Shown here piece by piece: positions 33,801 to 42,235 of a stretch of 64,000 bases of DNA. The translations under genes and the position numbers were made by a program. This DNA comes from Streptomyces iranensis (GTDB lineage Bacteria > Actinomycetota > Actinomycetes > Streptomycetales > Streptomycetaceae). Numbering within the stretch: the first letter of the stretch is position 1; the number at the start of each line of letters is the position of its first letter. The notes under the pieces were generated by a model that made no database searches, was not told the origin of the DNA, and saw only the letters and a program-made list of their open reading frames with translations. The DNA lies in assembly GCF_017874715.1 (NCBI RefSeq), contig NZ_JAGGLR010000009.1:248001-312000 (forward strand), written 5' to 3'.

Positions 33801-36800
33801 GCACATACGCGTACGCGGCGACCTCGGGGTGCAGCCTGCCGCCCGTGTGGAAGGCCAGTTGCACGGGTGTGAGGGGCAGCGGGACCCCATCGCCGAACGC
33901 TGTCGTCCGGCCGGTGTCGGCGGGGTGCGGCGGGGGCGCGGGCGGCTCCGTCTCCACCTGGTCGGTCGACAGATGGGCGGCCAGCTCGCCGATCGTCCGG
34001 TACTCGAAGAACAGCGTGGGCGGCAGGGCCCGGCCCAGCTCCGACTCCAGCCTTCTGACAAGGTCCACGGCGGAGAGCGAGTCCAGCCCCATGGTCAGGA
34101 ACTGCTCGTCGTCGCCGACCTCGGCGGGTGAGCGGTGCAGAGCCTCGGCAAGGAGGCGGCGCAGAACGCCGGTGATGTGTGCGGGGGCGGGGGCGGCCGT
34201 GCCGGTGGCGGGGGCGGGGGCCGTGCCGGTTGCGGGGGCGCCGGTCCCGGACATGTCCGTGGCGGAGGCGACACGCTCGGGCCCGGCGGCGCTCGACACC
34301 GCGAACTCCAACCTGGCGGTCCCGGACACCGCGGCGCCGGGGCGGACGGTGGCAGGCTCGGCCGTCAGCTCGGCCACCACCAGCTGCGCGGCGTCGATGC
34401 CGCATGCCACATGCAGCGCGGCGAGGCCCGCGCCCGGGGTCAGTGGCGCTACGCCACGGGTCGTCGCGGGGGCGGTTCGCGACCGGGCTCCGGCGGCCAG
34501 GCCGGTTTCGGCGAACGCGGCGAAGTTGAGCGATTGCCACGGGCGGCCGGCCGCGCGTTCGGAGGCGGCGAACGCGTCGAGGAAGGCGTTGGCCGCGGCG
34601 TAGTCGCCGAGCGCACCGGCCAGGCCGGGGAGCACCGAGGTGACCGAGGAGAAGGCCACGCACACCGCCGGACGGTGGCCGTGGCGCCACAGGGCCCGGG
34701 ACAACAGGTGGCTGCCGCGCACCTTGGCGGCCAGCACCTCGGCCATCTCCTCGAGCGACTTGGTCCGCATCGTGCCGGGGCGCACCACTCCCGCGGTGTG
34801 GAACACCCCGTCCAGCGGCGGCAGATCCGCGACCAGGGCCTCGGTATCCGCCTCGGCGGACACATCCGCCACGCGGTAGTCCGCCGTGGCGCCGAGCGCG
34901 TCGAGTTCGGCCATCAGACTGCTCGGCGGACGGGCCGAACGGCCGGCGAGGACCAGGGTCGGCTGGCCGCGCCCGGCCAGGTCGCGCGCGAGGGCGGCGC
35001 CGAGCCCGCCCGTACCGCCGGTGATCAGATAGGTGCCGTCGGGTGGCAGCGGCGAGGACGAGGGCGGCGCGCCGGCCGCCACCGCCACGGGGGTTCGGAC
35101 CAGACGGCGGCCCGCTCGCCACGCCACCGTGCCGCCGACGTCCGGCGCGTTCTGCCCGAGCACCTCCCGCTCCAGGGCGTCGAGCCGGGTGTCCAGGGAG
35201 TCGTACGAGGACAGGTCGACGCCGTACGCGGTGAGGCGCGGGAATTCCTCGGGGAGCGCGAGCGCCAGGCCGGTGAGCAACGCCTGGGCGGGGCGCAGCC
35301 GTTCGGTGGTGGCGCCGGTGGCGTGCACGTCCTCGGTGACCGCCAGCAGACGGCCACTGCCCTGGCTCATCGATGGGAGCAGGTCCCGCAACGTGGTCAG
35401 TACGGTGTGCGTCGAGGCGTCGAGGTCCGTCACGGTCGCGCACTCAGTGGCCGGTCCGGCGAGCCAGAGGGTGAGTTGCGCGGGTGGTTCGGCGAGGGAG
35501 GCGTCACCGTCCCGGCGGACCGTGACACCGCGCCGCTCCAGGCGGTGGGCCAGCGCACGGGCCAGCTCCGAGTCCGGCCCGACCAGCCGGATGGTGTGCG
35601 GTGTGTGCGGTGTGTGCCGTGTGTGCCGTGTGTCCAGTGTGTCCCCGTCCGGCGCGGGAGGCGTCTCGCACCAGGTGACGCGGTGCAGCGGCACTGACGC
35701 TGCGGGGTCGGGGTTGTGCTTCCCTCGGTGCTCGTGCCGGTGCTCTGGCCAGTGGCGGCGGCGCTGGAACGGGTACGTCGGGACGGGCACGCGTGCCCGT
35801 CCCTCGCCCAGTGCCGAGTGGTCCAGGTCCACCCCGCGCGTCCACAGCCGCCCCAGGGCGGTCAGCAGAGCCTGTCCGGCGTCGACACCAGTGGCGGCTC
35901 CGGCGCCCGGGGCCGCCAGCGCGAACACCTCCGGCGACGGATCGCAGTCGGCCGCCACGGCGCGGACCGGCCCCAGCAGGGTGGCGCCGGGCCCGAGCTC
36001 GACAAACGTGTCGTACCCGTCGTCCAGCAGCCGCTCGACCGCGGCGCCGAAGCGCACGGGCCGCAGGGCGTGTTCGCGCCAGTGGGCCGGGTCCAGGGGC
36101 GGCTGCCACTCGGCGGTCAGCGTGCTGAGCAGGGGAATCGAGGGCGGGAGCGGGGTCAGTTCGGTGGCCGCGGCGGTGAGCGGGTCGGCCACCGGGCGCA
36201 TCGTCGGCGAGTGGAAGCCGTGGGATACGGGGAGTTCGCGGACCGTGACCCCGTCGGCGGCCAGCCGCCCGACGGCCCTGGCGACGGCATCCGGCGCTCC
36301 GGCGATCACCACCTGCCCGGGGGCGTTGACCGCGGCCACGCACAGCGCACCGGCCGACTCGGCCACCACCTCGGCGACGGCGTCCTCACCGCCGCGTACG
36401 GCGGCCATGGCGCCCGGTTCGGCCAGTTCGCGCATCAGACGCCCCCGTTCGGCGGCGAACCGCACCGCCTCGGCCAGGGTCAGCGACCCAGCGACACAAG
36501 CGGCGGTGATCTCTCCGACGCTGTGCCCGGTGACGGCGTCCGGGCGCACGCCCCAGACGCGCAGCTGTCGGGCGAGCGCGACGCCGAACGCCACGAGCAG
36601 CGGCTGGGAGACCTCGGTGTGGGCCAGATCGGCGGGCGAGGCACCGGGGTCCAGGCACCACTGGGCCAGGGTGCGTCCGCGCACCTCGCCGACGAGGGCG
36701 GACGCCTCCTCCATCACACGGCGGAACTCCGGTGCGGTGCGGTACAGGGCGCGGCCGAGCCCCGGCCGCGCGGTGCCCTGGCCGGGCAGCAGGAACGCGA

Positions 36801-39800
36801 GCCGGGGCCGGGAGCGGACCACGGCGGGAGTGGTGTGGGCTTCGAGACGTTCGGCGAGGTCGCCACGGGACACCACTGCCAGGCGGTGGGGGCCGTGGTC
36901 GCGGGCGGTGTTGACAGTGGCGCACACGTCGCCCTCGTCGAGCTCCGGGTGAGCTCGCAGATGGGCCGCGAGGTCACGGGTCGCGGCCGCCAAGGCGTCG
37001 GCGCCACGCGCCGACAGAGTCAGCAGATGCGGGCCGTCTTCGTCTCCTGAGCCGTCCCGGCCCGCTGGGCCGACCTCCGGGCCGTGGCTCGGACCGTACT
37101 GCTCCTGCGGGCCGTCTTGAACACCTGGGCCGTGGCTCCGGCTGTCTTCGAGACCCGGGCCGTCGTCACCTGCGGCGTCCGCCTCAGGCGGGCTGGTGTC
37201 CAGCCGTACGCGGCGACCGCCTGGGCCGTGACCCGGACCACCCTCGACGCCCAAGGCGCCGTCGCCCGCGGCGTCCGTCTCACCCCGCCCGGCAGTGGCC
37301 AACCGCCCGCCGCGACCTGGCAAGCGCCGGGGCGCCTCCTCGAGGATGGCATGGGCGTTGGTGCCGCCGAAGCCGAAGGCGTTGATCCCGGCCACCAGCG
37401 GGCCGGGGGCTGTCCATGCGCGGTGCTCGGTGACCACCTGGAAACCGGCCGTGCCGTCGTCGGGGAGGGAGGCGGCGGGTGGGTCGTGGTGCAGTGAGGC
37501 GGGCAGCCGGCGGTGGCCCAAGGCCAGGGCCACCTTGACCAGGCTCGGCATGGCGGCGGCGTTGAGCAGGTGGCCGAGGTTGGTCTTCACCGAGCCCAGC
37601 AGTCGGGGGCGGCCGTCGGCGCGGGGCGGGAACGCCTGGGTGAGGGAGCGTAGTTCGACGGGGTCGCCGAGGGCAGTGCCGGTGCCGTGGGCCTCGATGT
37701 AGGACACGCTGTCGGGGTCGACGCCCGCGTCGCGGTACGCCTGGACGATGATCTCCCGCTGGGTGAGCGCGTTGGGGGCCAGCAGGCTCAGCGAACGCCC
37801 GTCGTTGTTCACCGCGGTGCCGCGCAGCAGGGCCAGGACCGGATCGTTCGCGCGGTGTGCGTCGTCCAGCCGGGCCAGGACGATCGCCGCGCCACCCTCC
37901 CCGGGGACGAAGCCGTCGGCCGCGGCGCTGAAGGCGTGGCAGCGGCCGGTCGGGGAGAGCACGCCCGCCTGCTCCAGCAGCCGGTGGCCGGTCGGGGCCA
38001 GCGCGAGGTTGACTCCGCCGACCACGGCGAGGTCGCACTCCCCCGACTGCAGGCTGCGGCGCGCCAAGTGCAGCGCGACCAGCGCCGACGAGCAGGCGGT
38101 GTCGACGGCGAGGGCCGGACCGGTCAGATCGAGGCTCTGCGCCACGCGGGCGGCGACGAGGTTGGGGAGGTTGCCGACCAACGCGGCGGGAGGCAGCCCG
38201 CCGTCCGGGCCGGAGGCCCGGGACAGCAGTTCGCGGTAGCCGCTCTCCCCGGTCGCGGCGAACACACCGATGCGGCGGCCCGCCCGCCGGGATCCCGCGT
38301 AGCCCGCGCGCTCCAGAGCTTCATGGGCCAGTTCGAGGAAGATGCGGGCCTGTGGGTCGGTCGCGGCCGCCTCCTGGTCGTCCATGCCGAAGTACGTGGC
38401 GTCGAAGCGGGACGGGTCGTCCAGGAAGGCGCCCCACCGGGCGGTGGCCTCCGGCCGGGGTGTCCAACGGGCGGCCGGTACGGGACCGACGGCGTCGTGG
38501 CCGGCCACGAGCCGGTCCCAGAAGGCGTCCGGGGTGTCCGCGCCGGGGAAGCGGCAGGCCATGGAGACGACCGCGATCGCTCCCGGGTCGGCGTCGCCTG
38601 CGGTGTCGCGAGGCCGAGCGGCGTCCGGCGGCCCGGCGCGCCGCGCCGCCATCACGTGTTCGGTCAGCGCGGCCACCGTGTCACGGTCGCGCAGCGCCGC
38701 CGGTGGCACCGTGACGCCGAAGGCGTCCTCCACCTCGGCGATCACCTCCATCGCCTTCAACGACGAACCGCCGACGGCCAGAAACCGGTCATGCGGGCCG
38801 ATGGCGTGCTCGGGCACGCCCAGCACCCGCGCCCATATGCCAGTGACGGCCCGCGCAACCTCCCGCCGCGAGCCCAACGCCCCGCGGGCGGCCCCGGCGG
38901 CCGCGGCCAAACCCCCGCGCCCCCACCGCTTCTCCACCTCGGCGTAGTCCCCCGCCGCATAGCGCTCGCGCATCGCACGGCGCCGCAGCTTGCCGCTTGT
39001 CGTTCGGGGGAACGCGCCCGGTGGCAGGGGCAGCACCCGTACGTCGTCGTGGGCCAGGGCCTGCCGGACCCGTGCCGCCACCTCCGCCAGTACGGTGGCC
39101 GCCGCGCTCGGCGGACCGGGCCAGCGTACGAAGACCACCACCCGTTCCGTGCCGTCGACCGGGTCGGTGGAGCCCACCGCCGCGGCCAGGGTCGGTGTCG
39201 GCAGGCCGGGGGCGGCCGCCGCCACTTCCTCCAGGTCCGGCGCGTGGAAGGTGCGCCCGGACACGAAGAGCACGTCCTTGTGGCGGCCGGTGACGCACAA
39301 CCGGCCGTCGGCCAGGAAGCCCAGGTCGCCGGTGCGCAACCAGCCACCCACGTACGTGGCCGCGGTCGCCTCGGGAGCGTTGCGGTAGCCGCGCGCCACC
39401 TGGGGTCCGCGCACCTGGATGTGGCCCACCCGCCGGTCGTCCAGCGGGCGGTCCGCGTCGTCCACGATGCGCACCTCGCACCCGGGCACCGGCAGACCGA
39501 CGTCCATCAGCTCCACGGCGTCCGGGCCCCGGACCGTGTCCACCGCGTGGCCGCGGCTGAGGGCGGCCCGGTCCAGCACACGCTCCACCGCCACTTCGTC
39601 CAGGGGCGGGAAGGTGACCGCCAAGGTGGCCTCGGCCAGGCCGTAGACCGGCAGCGGTGCCCGCTCGTCGAGGCCGGACGTCCGCGCCTTCGCCACGAAC
39701 CTCCGCCACACCGCCGGGGCGATCGGCTCGGCACCGACCAGGACCAATCGCACGGAGGTCAGGTCGAAGCGGGTGAACGCCTCGTCCGGGATCCGACGTA

Positions 39801-40575
39801 CGGCCAGGGCCAGGGCGAAGTTGGCGGCGGACAGGAGGGTCGCCCGGTGGCGGGCCGCCGTCTCCAGCCACAGCGCCGGACGCTTGGCGAACGACAACGG
39901 TTCCAGCCGCACCTGCTTGGCGCGCGCGGCGAGCGGGGCCAGATGCGTGCCGATGAGCCCCATGTCGTGGAAGTACGGCATCCAGCTCGCCACCACATCG
40001 TCGGGCGTGATGGCCGCGGCGAGGCGCATCTGCTCCAGATTGGCCAGCACGGCGGCATGCGTCAGCTCGACGCCCTTCGGGGCTCCGGTGCTGCCCGAGG
40101 AGAACTGGACGAAGGCCATCTCGCCGGGCGTGGCCTCCGGCAGCCGGGCCGGCGGGCGGCCCTGCCGCAACTCGTCCAGCCGCAACGGCTCGACACCGTC
40201 GGGCAGTTCGCGCAACAGCCTCTCCGTGGCCCCGTCCACCGCCACCGGCGGACGGCCGAGCGATTCCCACACCGGCGCCACCCGCCGGACATCGGACGCG
40301 AGCGGCACCGGAATGAGACCGGCCAGCAACGCACCCCAGAACAACACCTGGAAGTCGTCGCCGCGGTCGGCGAGCAGCGGGACACAGGTACCGGGCGCCA
40401 CCCCGGCCGCGAGGTAGCCACCGGCGGCGCACAGCGCCTCGTCCCGCAGCTCCGCGAAGGAGACGGTCCGCTCGCCACCGTCGCCTCGGACATGCACCAG
40501 CACCTGGTCCGGGGCCGCCTCTGCCGCGCCCATCAAGACCTGCGGGAGCGTGGTCTCGCCATTCGGTCCGGTCAT
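27859..40575 (-). CDS. Giant FAAL-PKS-NRPS synthase ending in an acyl-ACP-reductase-like domain
   Basis: A 4238-residue single-chain assembly line. Order, with approximate residues: fatty-acyl-AMP ligase 15-540; ACP1 575-645 (phosphopantetheine Ser605); KS 660-1085 (Cys828, His963, His1002); long Gly/Asp linker 1090-1250; AT 1255-1550 (Ser1352 in GHSVGE; GFHS, malonyl-like); KR structural half about 1600-1830 and catalytic KR 1845-2040; ACP2 2130-2205 (Ser2166); C1 2225-2650 (HHAAADG, His2361); A 2700-3205; PCP 3225-3300 (Ser3261); C2 3360-3800 (HHLIGDG, His3491); AAR-like domain 3850-4200. No thioesterase is present. Predicted chemistry: a free fatty acid is adenylated, extended by one malonyl unit, reduced to beta-hydroxy, joined to one amino acid, and released reductively. 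ATG 40575 has GGGAG just upstream; TTG 40593 is an alternative. No MbtH, phosphopantetheinyl transferase or exporter gene lies beside it. Confidence 0.93.
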   Translation of the reverse strand: MTGPNGETTLPQVLMGAAEAAPDQVLVHVRGDGGERTVSFAELRDEALCAAGGYLAAGVAPGTCVPLLADRGDDFQVLFWGALLAGLIPVPLASDVRRVAPVWESLGRPPVAVDGATERLLRELPDGVEPLRLDELRQGRPPARLPEATPGEMAFVQFSSGSTGAPKGVELTHAAVLANLEQMRLAAAITPDDVVASWMPYFHDMGLIGTHLAPLAARAKQVRLEPLSFAKRPALWLETAARHRATLLSAANFALALAVRRIPDEAFTRFDLTSVRLVLVGAEPIAPAVWRRFVAKARTSGLDERAPLPVYGLAEATLAVTFPPLDEVAVERVLDRAALSRGHAVDTVRGPDAVELMDVGLPVPGCEVRIVDDADRPLDDRRVGHIQVRGPQVARGYRNAPEATAATYVGGWLRTGDLGFLADGRLCVTGRHKDVLFVSGRTFHAPDLEEVAAAAPGLPTPTLAAAVGSTDPVDGTERVVVFVRWPGPPSAAATVLAEVAARVRQALAHDDVRVLPLPPGAFPRTTSGKLRRRAMRERYAAGDYAEVEKRWGRGGLAAAAGAARGALGSRREVARAVTGIWARVLGVPEHAIGPHDRFLAVGGSSLKAMEVIAEVEDAFGVTVPPAALRDRDTVAALTEHVMAARRAGPPDAARPRDTAGDADPGAIAVVSMACRFPGADTPDAFWDRLVAGHDAVGPVPAARWTPRPEATARWGAFLDDPSRFDATYFGMDDQEAAATDPQARIFLELAHEALERAGYAGSRRAGRRIGVFAATGESGYRELLSRASGPDGGLPPAALVGNLPNLVAARVAQSLDLTGPALAVDTACSSALVALHLARRSLQSGECDLAVVGGVNLALAPTGHRLLEQAGVLSPTGRCHAFSAAADGFVPGEGGAAIVLARLDDAHRANDPVLALLRGTAVNNDGRSLSLLAPNALTQREIIVQAYRDAGVDPDSVSYIEAHGTGTALGDPVELRSLTQAFPPRADGRPRLLGSVKTNLGHLLNAAAMPSLVKVALALGHRRLPASLHHDPPAASLPDDGTAGFQVVTEHRAWTAPGPLVAGINAFGFGGTNAHAILEEAPRRLPGRGGRLATAGRGETDAAGDGALGVEGGPGHGPGGRRVRLDTSPPEADAAGDDGPGLEDSRSHGPGVQDGPQEQYGPSHGPEVGPAGRDGSGDEDGPHLLTLSARGADALAAATRDLAAHLRAHPELDEGDVCATVNTARDHGPHRLAVVSRGDLAERLEAHTTPAVVRSRPRLAFLLPGQGTARPGLGRALYRTAPEFRRVMEEASALVGEVRGRTLAQWCLDPGASPADLAHTEVSQPLLVAFGVALARQLRVWGVRPDAVTGHSVGEITAACVAGSLTLAEAVRFAAERGRLMRELAEPGAMAAVRGGEDAVAEVVAESAGALCVAAVNAPGQVVIAGAPDAVARAVGRLAADGVTVRELPVSHGFHSPTMRPVADPLTAAATELTPLPPSIPLLSTLTAEWQPPLDPAHWREHALRPVRFGAAVERLLDDGYDTFVELGPGATLLGPVRAVAADCDPSPEVFALAAPGAGAATGVDAGQALLTALGRLWTRGVDLDHSALGEGRARVPVPTYPFQRRRHWPEHRHEHRGKHNPDPAASVPLHRVTWCETPPAPDGDTLDTRHTRHTPHTPHTIRLVGPDSELARALAHRLERRGVTVRRDGDASLAEPPAQLTLWLAGPATECATVTDLDASTHTVLTTLRDLLPSMSQGSGRLLAVTEDVHATGATTERLRPAQALLTGLALALPEEFPRLTAYGVDLSSYDSLDTRLDALEREVLGQNAPDVGGTVAWRAGRRLVRTPVAVAAGAPPSSSPLPPDGTYLITGGTGGLGAALARDLAGRGQPTLVLAGRSARPPSSLMAELDALGATADYRVADVSAEADTEALVADLPPLDGVFHTAGVVRPGTMRTKSLEEMAEVLAAKVRGSHLLSRALWRHGHRPAVCVAFSSVTSVLPGLAGALGDYAAANAFLDAFAASERAAGRPWQSLNFAAFAETGLAAGARSRTAPATTRGVAPLTPGAGLAALHVACGIDAAQLVVAELTAEPATVRPGAAVSGTARLEFAVSSAAGPERVASATDMSGTGAPATGTAPAPATGTAAPAPAHITGVLRRLLAEALHRSPAEVGDDEQFLTMGLDSLSAVDLVRRLESELGRALPPTLFFEYRTIGELAAHLSTDQVETEPPAPPPHPADTGRTTAFGDGVPLPLTPVQLAFHTGGRLHPEVAAYAYVRQTISGALDAGLLGRALALLAERHPMLRVRIGTDGTAPAQNVAPPEPHTMPFWYEIRHADGPLADLEEALCNRPFDLATEAPVRAVLVRERADLAHLLLVLHHAAADGFSLNVLGEELWSVYTALVHGRAPELPPLEAGFADYAAAVEAERSSPEFAEDRRYWRDALTAHALTAHIHTHIHTHTHAHPTPLDLPWDGDPEGPPAAPLTAHQVATDPDLTAALRECAAAHGVSLFHLLLAAYVRCLARWSGQRGIAVNVARARRELRLAGLDRLVGPLADTLPLSATVDPDEPVPALAQRLRAIWLDAERHARLTSPDIARLLPTTGSRPRTASPAGFSFARFPATTDPDCPVTVRPAAARTASAATRLGLLCWESERALHFSWNFPARLLNRTTVERLAREHLAELAELAELATPTRRDIPAPEPAPEPAPAPTPLPAAGRGIVQRLSARFRAAADQIAVATGDATMTYGALDRAAAALADRLRARGVAPGDLVGLLTEPGADTVVGVVGILRAGAGWVPLDATHPAARLADQLHRSTARHVVCHEATRARADTLDDVTTVAIDDPSPAPALLPVADPDPVADPDPAPDAVAYVIFTSGSTGRPKAVPITHRAMMNYLDWAVDTFGYRAGDRLAQTASVCFDASVRQLLAPLLVGATVHTLPRNLVRDPEALLDRVVRDRITVWSSVPTLWERLLTAAETRVRRGAPRPDLSALRWIHVGGEALPAAHVRRWYDLFGPGHRIANLYGPTETTINATCHLIEARPGDEVRRLPIGRPISGTEVAVVAEDGRNRTVVGEPGELLIAGTGLTPGYLGDPTLTAAAFTERDGKRWYRSGDRVRQRPDGALEFLGRLDDQVKIRGRRVEPGEIEAVLQTHPRVAEAAVLHRDGRLTAFVEPLPGGPDPDPAQLRAHLGGTLPDYMLPSRFRFLDALPLTGTGKVDRRRLDATAADADTGAATGTTSPRTRDTPAATPTERALAGIWSEVLGVAEVGREDDFFALGGDSILVLEVFARLEKAYEGERPGAALPRPTVIYEHSTLTALATAVDTATAADAAVTVDETAAIDQASDPAASGIPLVPADVADPGNSPAPASGATSDLAGADLTPYPLTPTQRGFLVAEAIAPGSGSAWLAQLRLRGPLRADLFQRAVDALVVRHPMLRTVFPAGARPPVQQELPPTLRLPVDFETPASPDLVEERVADERHRRFEPWAWPLLRLRVLTTGPDEHTLVVHAHHLIGDGYSAALFGRELITIYDRLSRGEPIGLPPLRSTFRDYVSLLQRPDTSHGPDPAAIAWQARHAIPYQRPDLRRSGARSGEPAGAGATGAGSAEFRSAGFTLDAELTAGLRHLATTVRATPYAPVLTAYYRALAGLTGRRDLVLGLAVTGRDHQLPDISRLFGPLAAAVPLRPAVAETGAEATPGRSFHSFRADLLRITEEAVTARTYGAGDASGGGTSGDTGPDTGGADGGIGRATGGGPSDSSPIPTAPPTPLGLPRATQFLFSYLDFSALGSPTGATLTLDWDHHDTELAPPPVGTDVFLAVRPVGDELRVTLRASAAALDAPAFAAFTRLLRDELTQAATPRPRLALAPAPRTSHTDAALIGYLPAPGHLAALAGIPEADLTREHMRHLLFPDGGPRLLEEIGTPLGRSAFVALPLFADELAAGSALTGHTTRAVSHAAHLGARCVSLAGMIPALTGYGFEVVRATDGATAVTTGHAATAVSVVKTVHAALATTELDLSDLTVAMVGLGSIGTSSLNLLLTRAPRPPAHLLLCDVAGSAPRLRALAAELRGNGLAGSVATAESAPALPAAVYEADLIVTAVSGGSGGTSVLDIDRLRPGTVVVDDSFPHCFDTTRALARMREQRDVLTVGGGLLAVGDTERHIADDLPPAAASGYAERSWLPGTVASCRLESLLHTAVSGLPLVHGLVDASHAHAYWDAVEAAGVGAAPLHLLGHIVDTQPSWPGAATHGNTPHRDASHPHD
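27976..29028 (-). other. AAR-like (acyl-ACP reductase) terminal domain of the giant synthase
   Basis: Residues 3850-4200 (about 350, against about 340 for cyanobacterial AAR). Remembered AAR blocks align in order: LIGHLTSLEH with LIGYLPAPGHL; the TALGGFSS region with VSLAGMIPALTG; TTGNTHTAY with TTGHAATAVS; VAVCGATGDIG with VAMVGLGSIG; ADIIVWVAS with ADLIVTAVS; LKPGCVIVDGGYPKNLDT with LRPGTVVVDDSFPHCFDT; VLKGGIV with TVGGGLL; and MFACFAEAML with VASCRLESLL. The last places Cys4164 on the AAR catalytic cysteine. AAR reduces acyl-ACP to an aldehyde through an acyl-cysteine with NADPH. A similar reductive release of the PCP-bound chain is inferred. Confidence 0.75.
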
Positions 40576-40707
40576 CAAGCTCCCGCTCCCCAACTCACTT
40601 GCCCTCCTCTAGAGGGAGGCGCGAACGGAGCGGCGGGTTCCAGCCGGACGGCAATCCCTCACCCCGGCGTTGACCCAGCTCTCACCTCAGCGTTCGCACC
40701 AGGCCGC

Positions 40708-42168
40708 TCAGCGTCCGCCCCCTTCACTCCCGGCCGCTGCCTCGGTGAGCCGGTCCACCACGGCCTGGTAGTGGGTCAGGCCGTGGTCGACCCACTGCTG
40801 GGCGCTCTCGCGTCCCGTCCTGCCATAGGTGCCCGGCCGGTCACGCACCCCGCGGCTCACCATGAGGTCGACGAGTTCGACGAGGTAGTCGGCGGAGAGT
40901 TCGCGCTCGTAGTAGCCGGTGACGGCGAGCAGAGAGTCCAGCGGATGGTCGTACGGCGCGCCGGTGTCCAGCAGGAAGCGGACGTGATTGCGGAGGATGC
41001 GCAGCTCGTCCTCGTAGCCGTACGGCACTCTGCGGACGAGCCAGTCCACGGACACGTCGGTGAGTTCGCCGCTGACGGCTCCCCGTTCCCGCAGCAGGCG
41101 CACCTGTCGCTCCGGGTATGGATCCGTCCGGATGACCAGGTCGAGCAGGGTCTGACCGGCGGTGTTGACGGCGTTGATGTCGGCGCCCGCGTCGAGCAGG
41201 GACCACAGGACGCCCCAGTGCTCCTCGCCTTCGACCCGGCGGGTGGTGGGGTGGGGGCGGCCGGGGCCCGCGGCTGTGAACTGGGGTGCGTTGCCGAAGG
41301 CCGACTGGGCGCGCGGATCGGCGCCCGCCGCGAGCAGCGCGTCGACGGCCGCGGCCGAACGCGCCGCCACGGCGTGGTGCAGGGGTGTCGCGCCGTACTC
41401 GTCGAGCGTGCCGACGTCAGCGCCCTCGCCGAGCGCGGCACGCAGCGCGCCCACGTCCCCGGCGGCACACGCCCGCAGCAGGGCACGGCCAACCGGGTCG
41501 GGCGTACCGCGGGGCGGGAGTTCGAGGATGGCGAATGCCACTTCCTGGTTCGGCGGTGCGGCGCTGGCCAGCATGACGAACCGTGCTCCGGGGAGCCGTA
41601 TCGCCACGCCGCCCAGATAGACGTCCTTCGCGAACTCCTCCGTCAGGAAGTCCATCGGGCCGAGGACGCCACAGAGTAACTGGACCACGGAGCGCCGCCG
41701 CGGGTCCTGTATGCCTCGCAGGAGGCCGAGCCATTCGTTCCCCTCTTCGCCGTCCGAGCCGTCCGGATCGTCCGCGCTGCCCGCGCTTTCCGCGGCTGTG
41801 CCGAACACGTCCTCGCCGAACTCGGCCGCCTCCGCCGCCCACTCCTCCTCGTCGAGTTCCGTCAGCCACTCCTCGTCGGGAAGTTCGTCGCCGAGGAGGT
41901 CCAGCGCCTCGTAGAGAGAGGGCGCGACACCGATGACGTCGAAGGGAGCATCCTCCTCATCCTCGAGCTCCTCGAACTCCGCGCCGGCGGTGGGTGCGGG
42001 TGCGGGTGCGGGTGCGGGTGCACCGAAGAGTTCCGCGAGGTCCGCGTCGTCGAAATACGTCCCCTCGGGGTTGTACTGCACGACCACATAGCGCCCGCCG
42101 GTCAACTCCTCCCGCAGCTCACCCGACTCGGCCTCCGCGAGACACCGCAACAGCTCGTCAAGATCCAT
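40708..42168 (-). CDS. Ankyrin-repeat protein
   Basis: A 486-residue cytoplasmic protein. The N-terminal 150 residues are strongly acidic (runs of Glu/Asp) with an Ala-Pro repeat (PAPAPAPA, from a 6-bp DNA repeat near 41995-42025). Ankyrin repeats follow at about 260-390: GRALLRACAAGDVGALRAAL, GATPLHHAVAARSAAAVDAL and LWSLLDAGADINAVN. The C-terminal 100 residues are not recognised. ATG 42168 is the likely start. It is 132 bp upstream of the synthase in the same direction, so co-transcription is possible, but no biosynthetic role is evident; probably a protein-binding or regulatory protein. Confidence 0.8.
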   Translation of the reverse strand: MDLDELLRCLAEAESGELREELTGGRYVVVQYNPEGTYFDDADLAELFGAPAPAPAPAPTAGAEFEELEDEEDAPFDVIGVAPSLYEALDLLGDELPDEEWLTELDEEEWAAEAAEFGEDVFGTAAESAGSADDPDGSDGEEGNEWLGLLRGIQDPRRRSVVQLLCGVLGPMDFLTEEFAKDVYLGGVAIRLPGARFVMLASAAPPNQEVAFAILELPPRGTPDPVGRALLRACAAGDVGALRAALGEGADVGTLDEYGATPLHHAVAARSAAAVDALLAAGADPRAQSAFGNAPQFTAAGPGRPHPTTRRVEGEEHWGVLWSLLDAGADINAVNTAGQTLLDLVIRTDPYPERQVRLLRERGAVSGELTDVSVDWLVRRVPYGYEDELRILRNHVRFLLDTGAPYDHPLDSLLAVTGYYERELSADYLVELVDLMVSRGVRDRPGTYGRTGRESAQQWVDHGLTHYQAVVDRLTEAAAGSEGGGR

Positions 42169-42235
42169 GGCCGGAGTCTCGCAGCTGGGTCCGACAGCCA
42201 CCGGGCCACCGGACCCACCGCGAGCGACCGGTGTC

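Noticed and set aside
37687..41679. A very long open plus-strand frame opposite the giant synthase
   Set aside because: It reads antisense to FAAL, KS and ankyrin codons; high third-position GC produces such frames. Its translation is Gly/Arg/Val-rich and has no domain.
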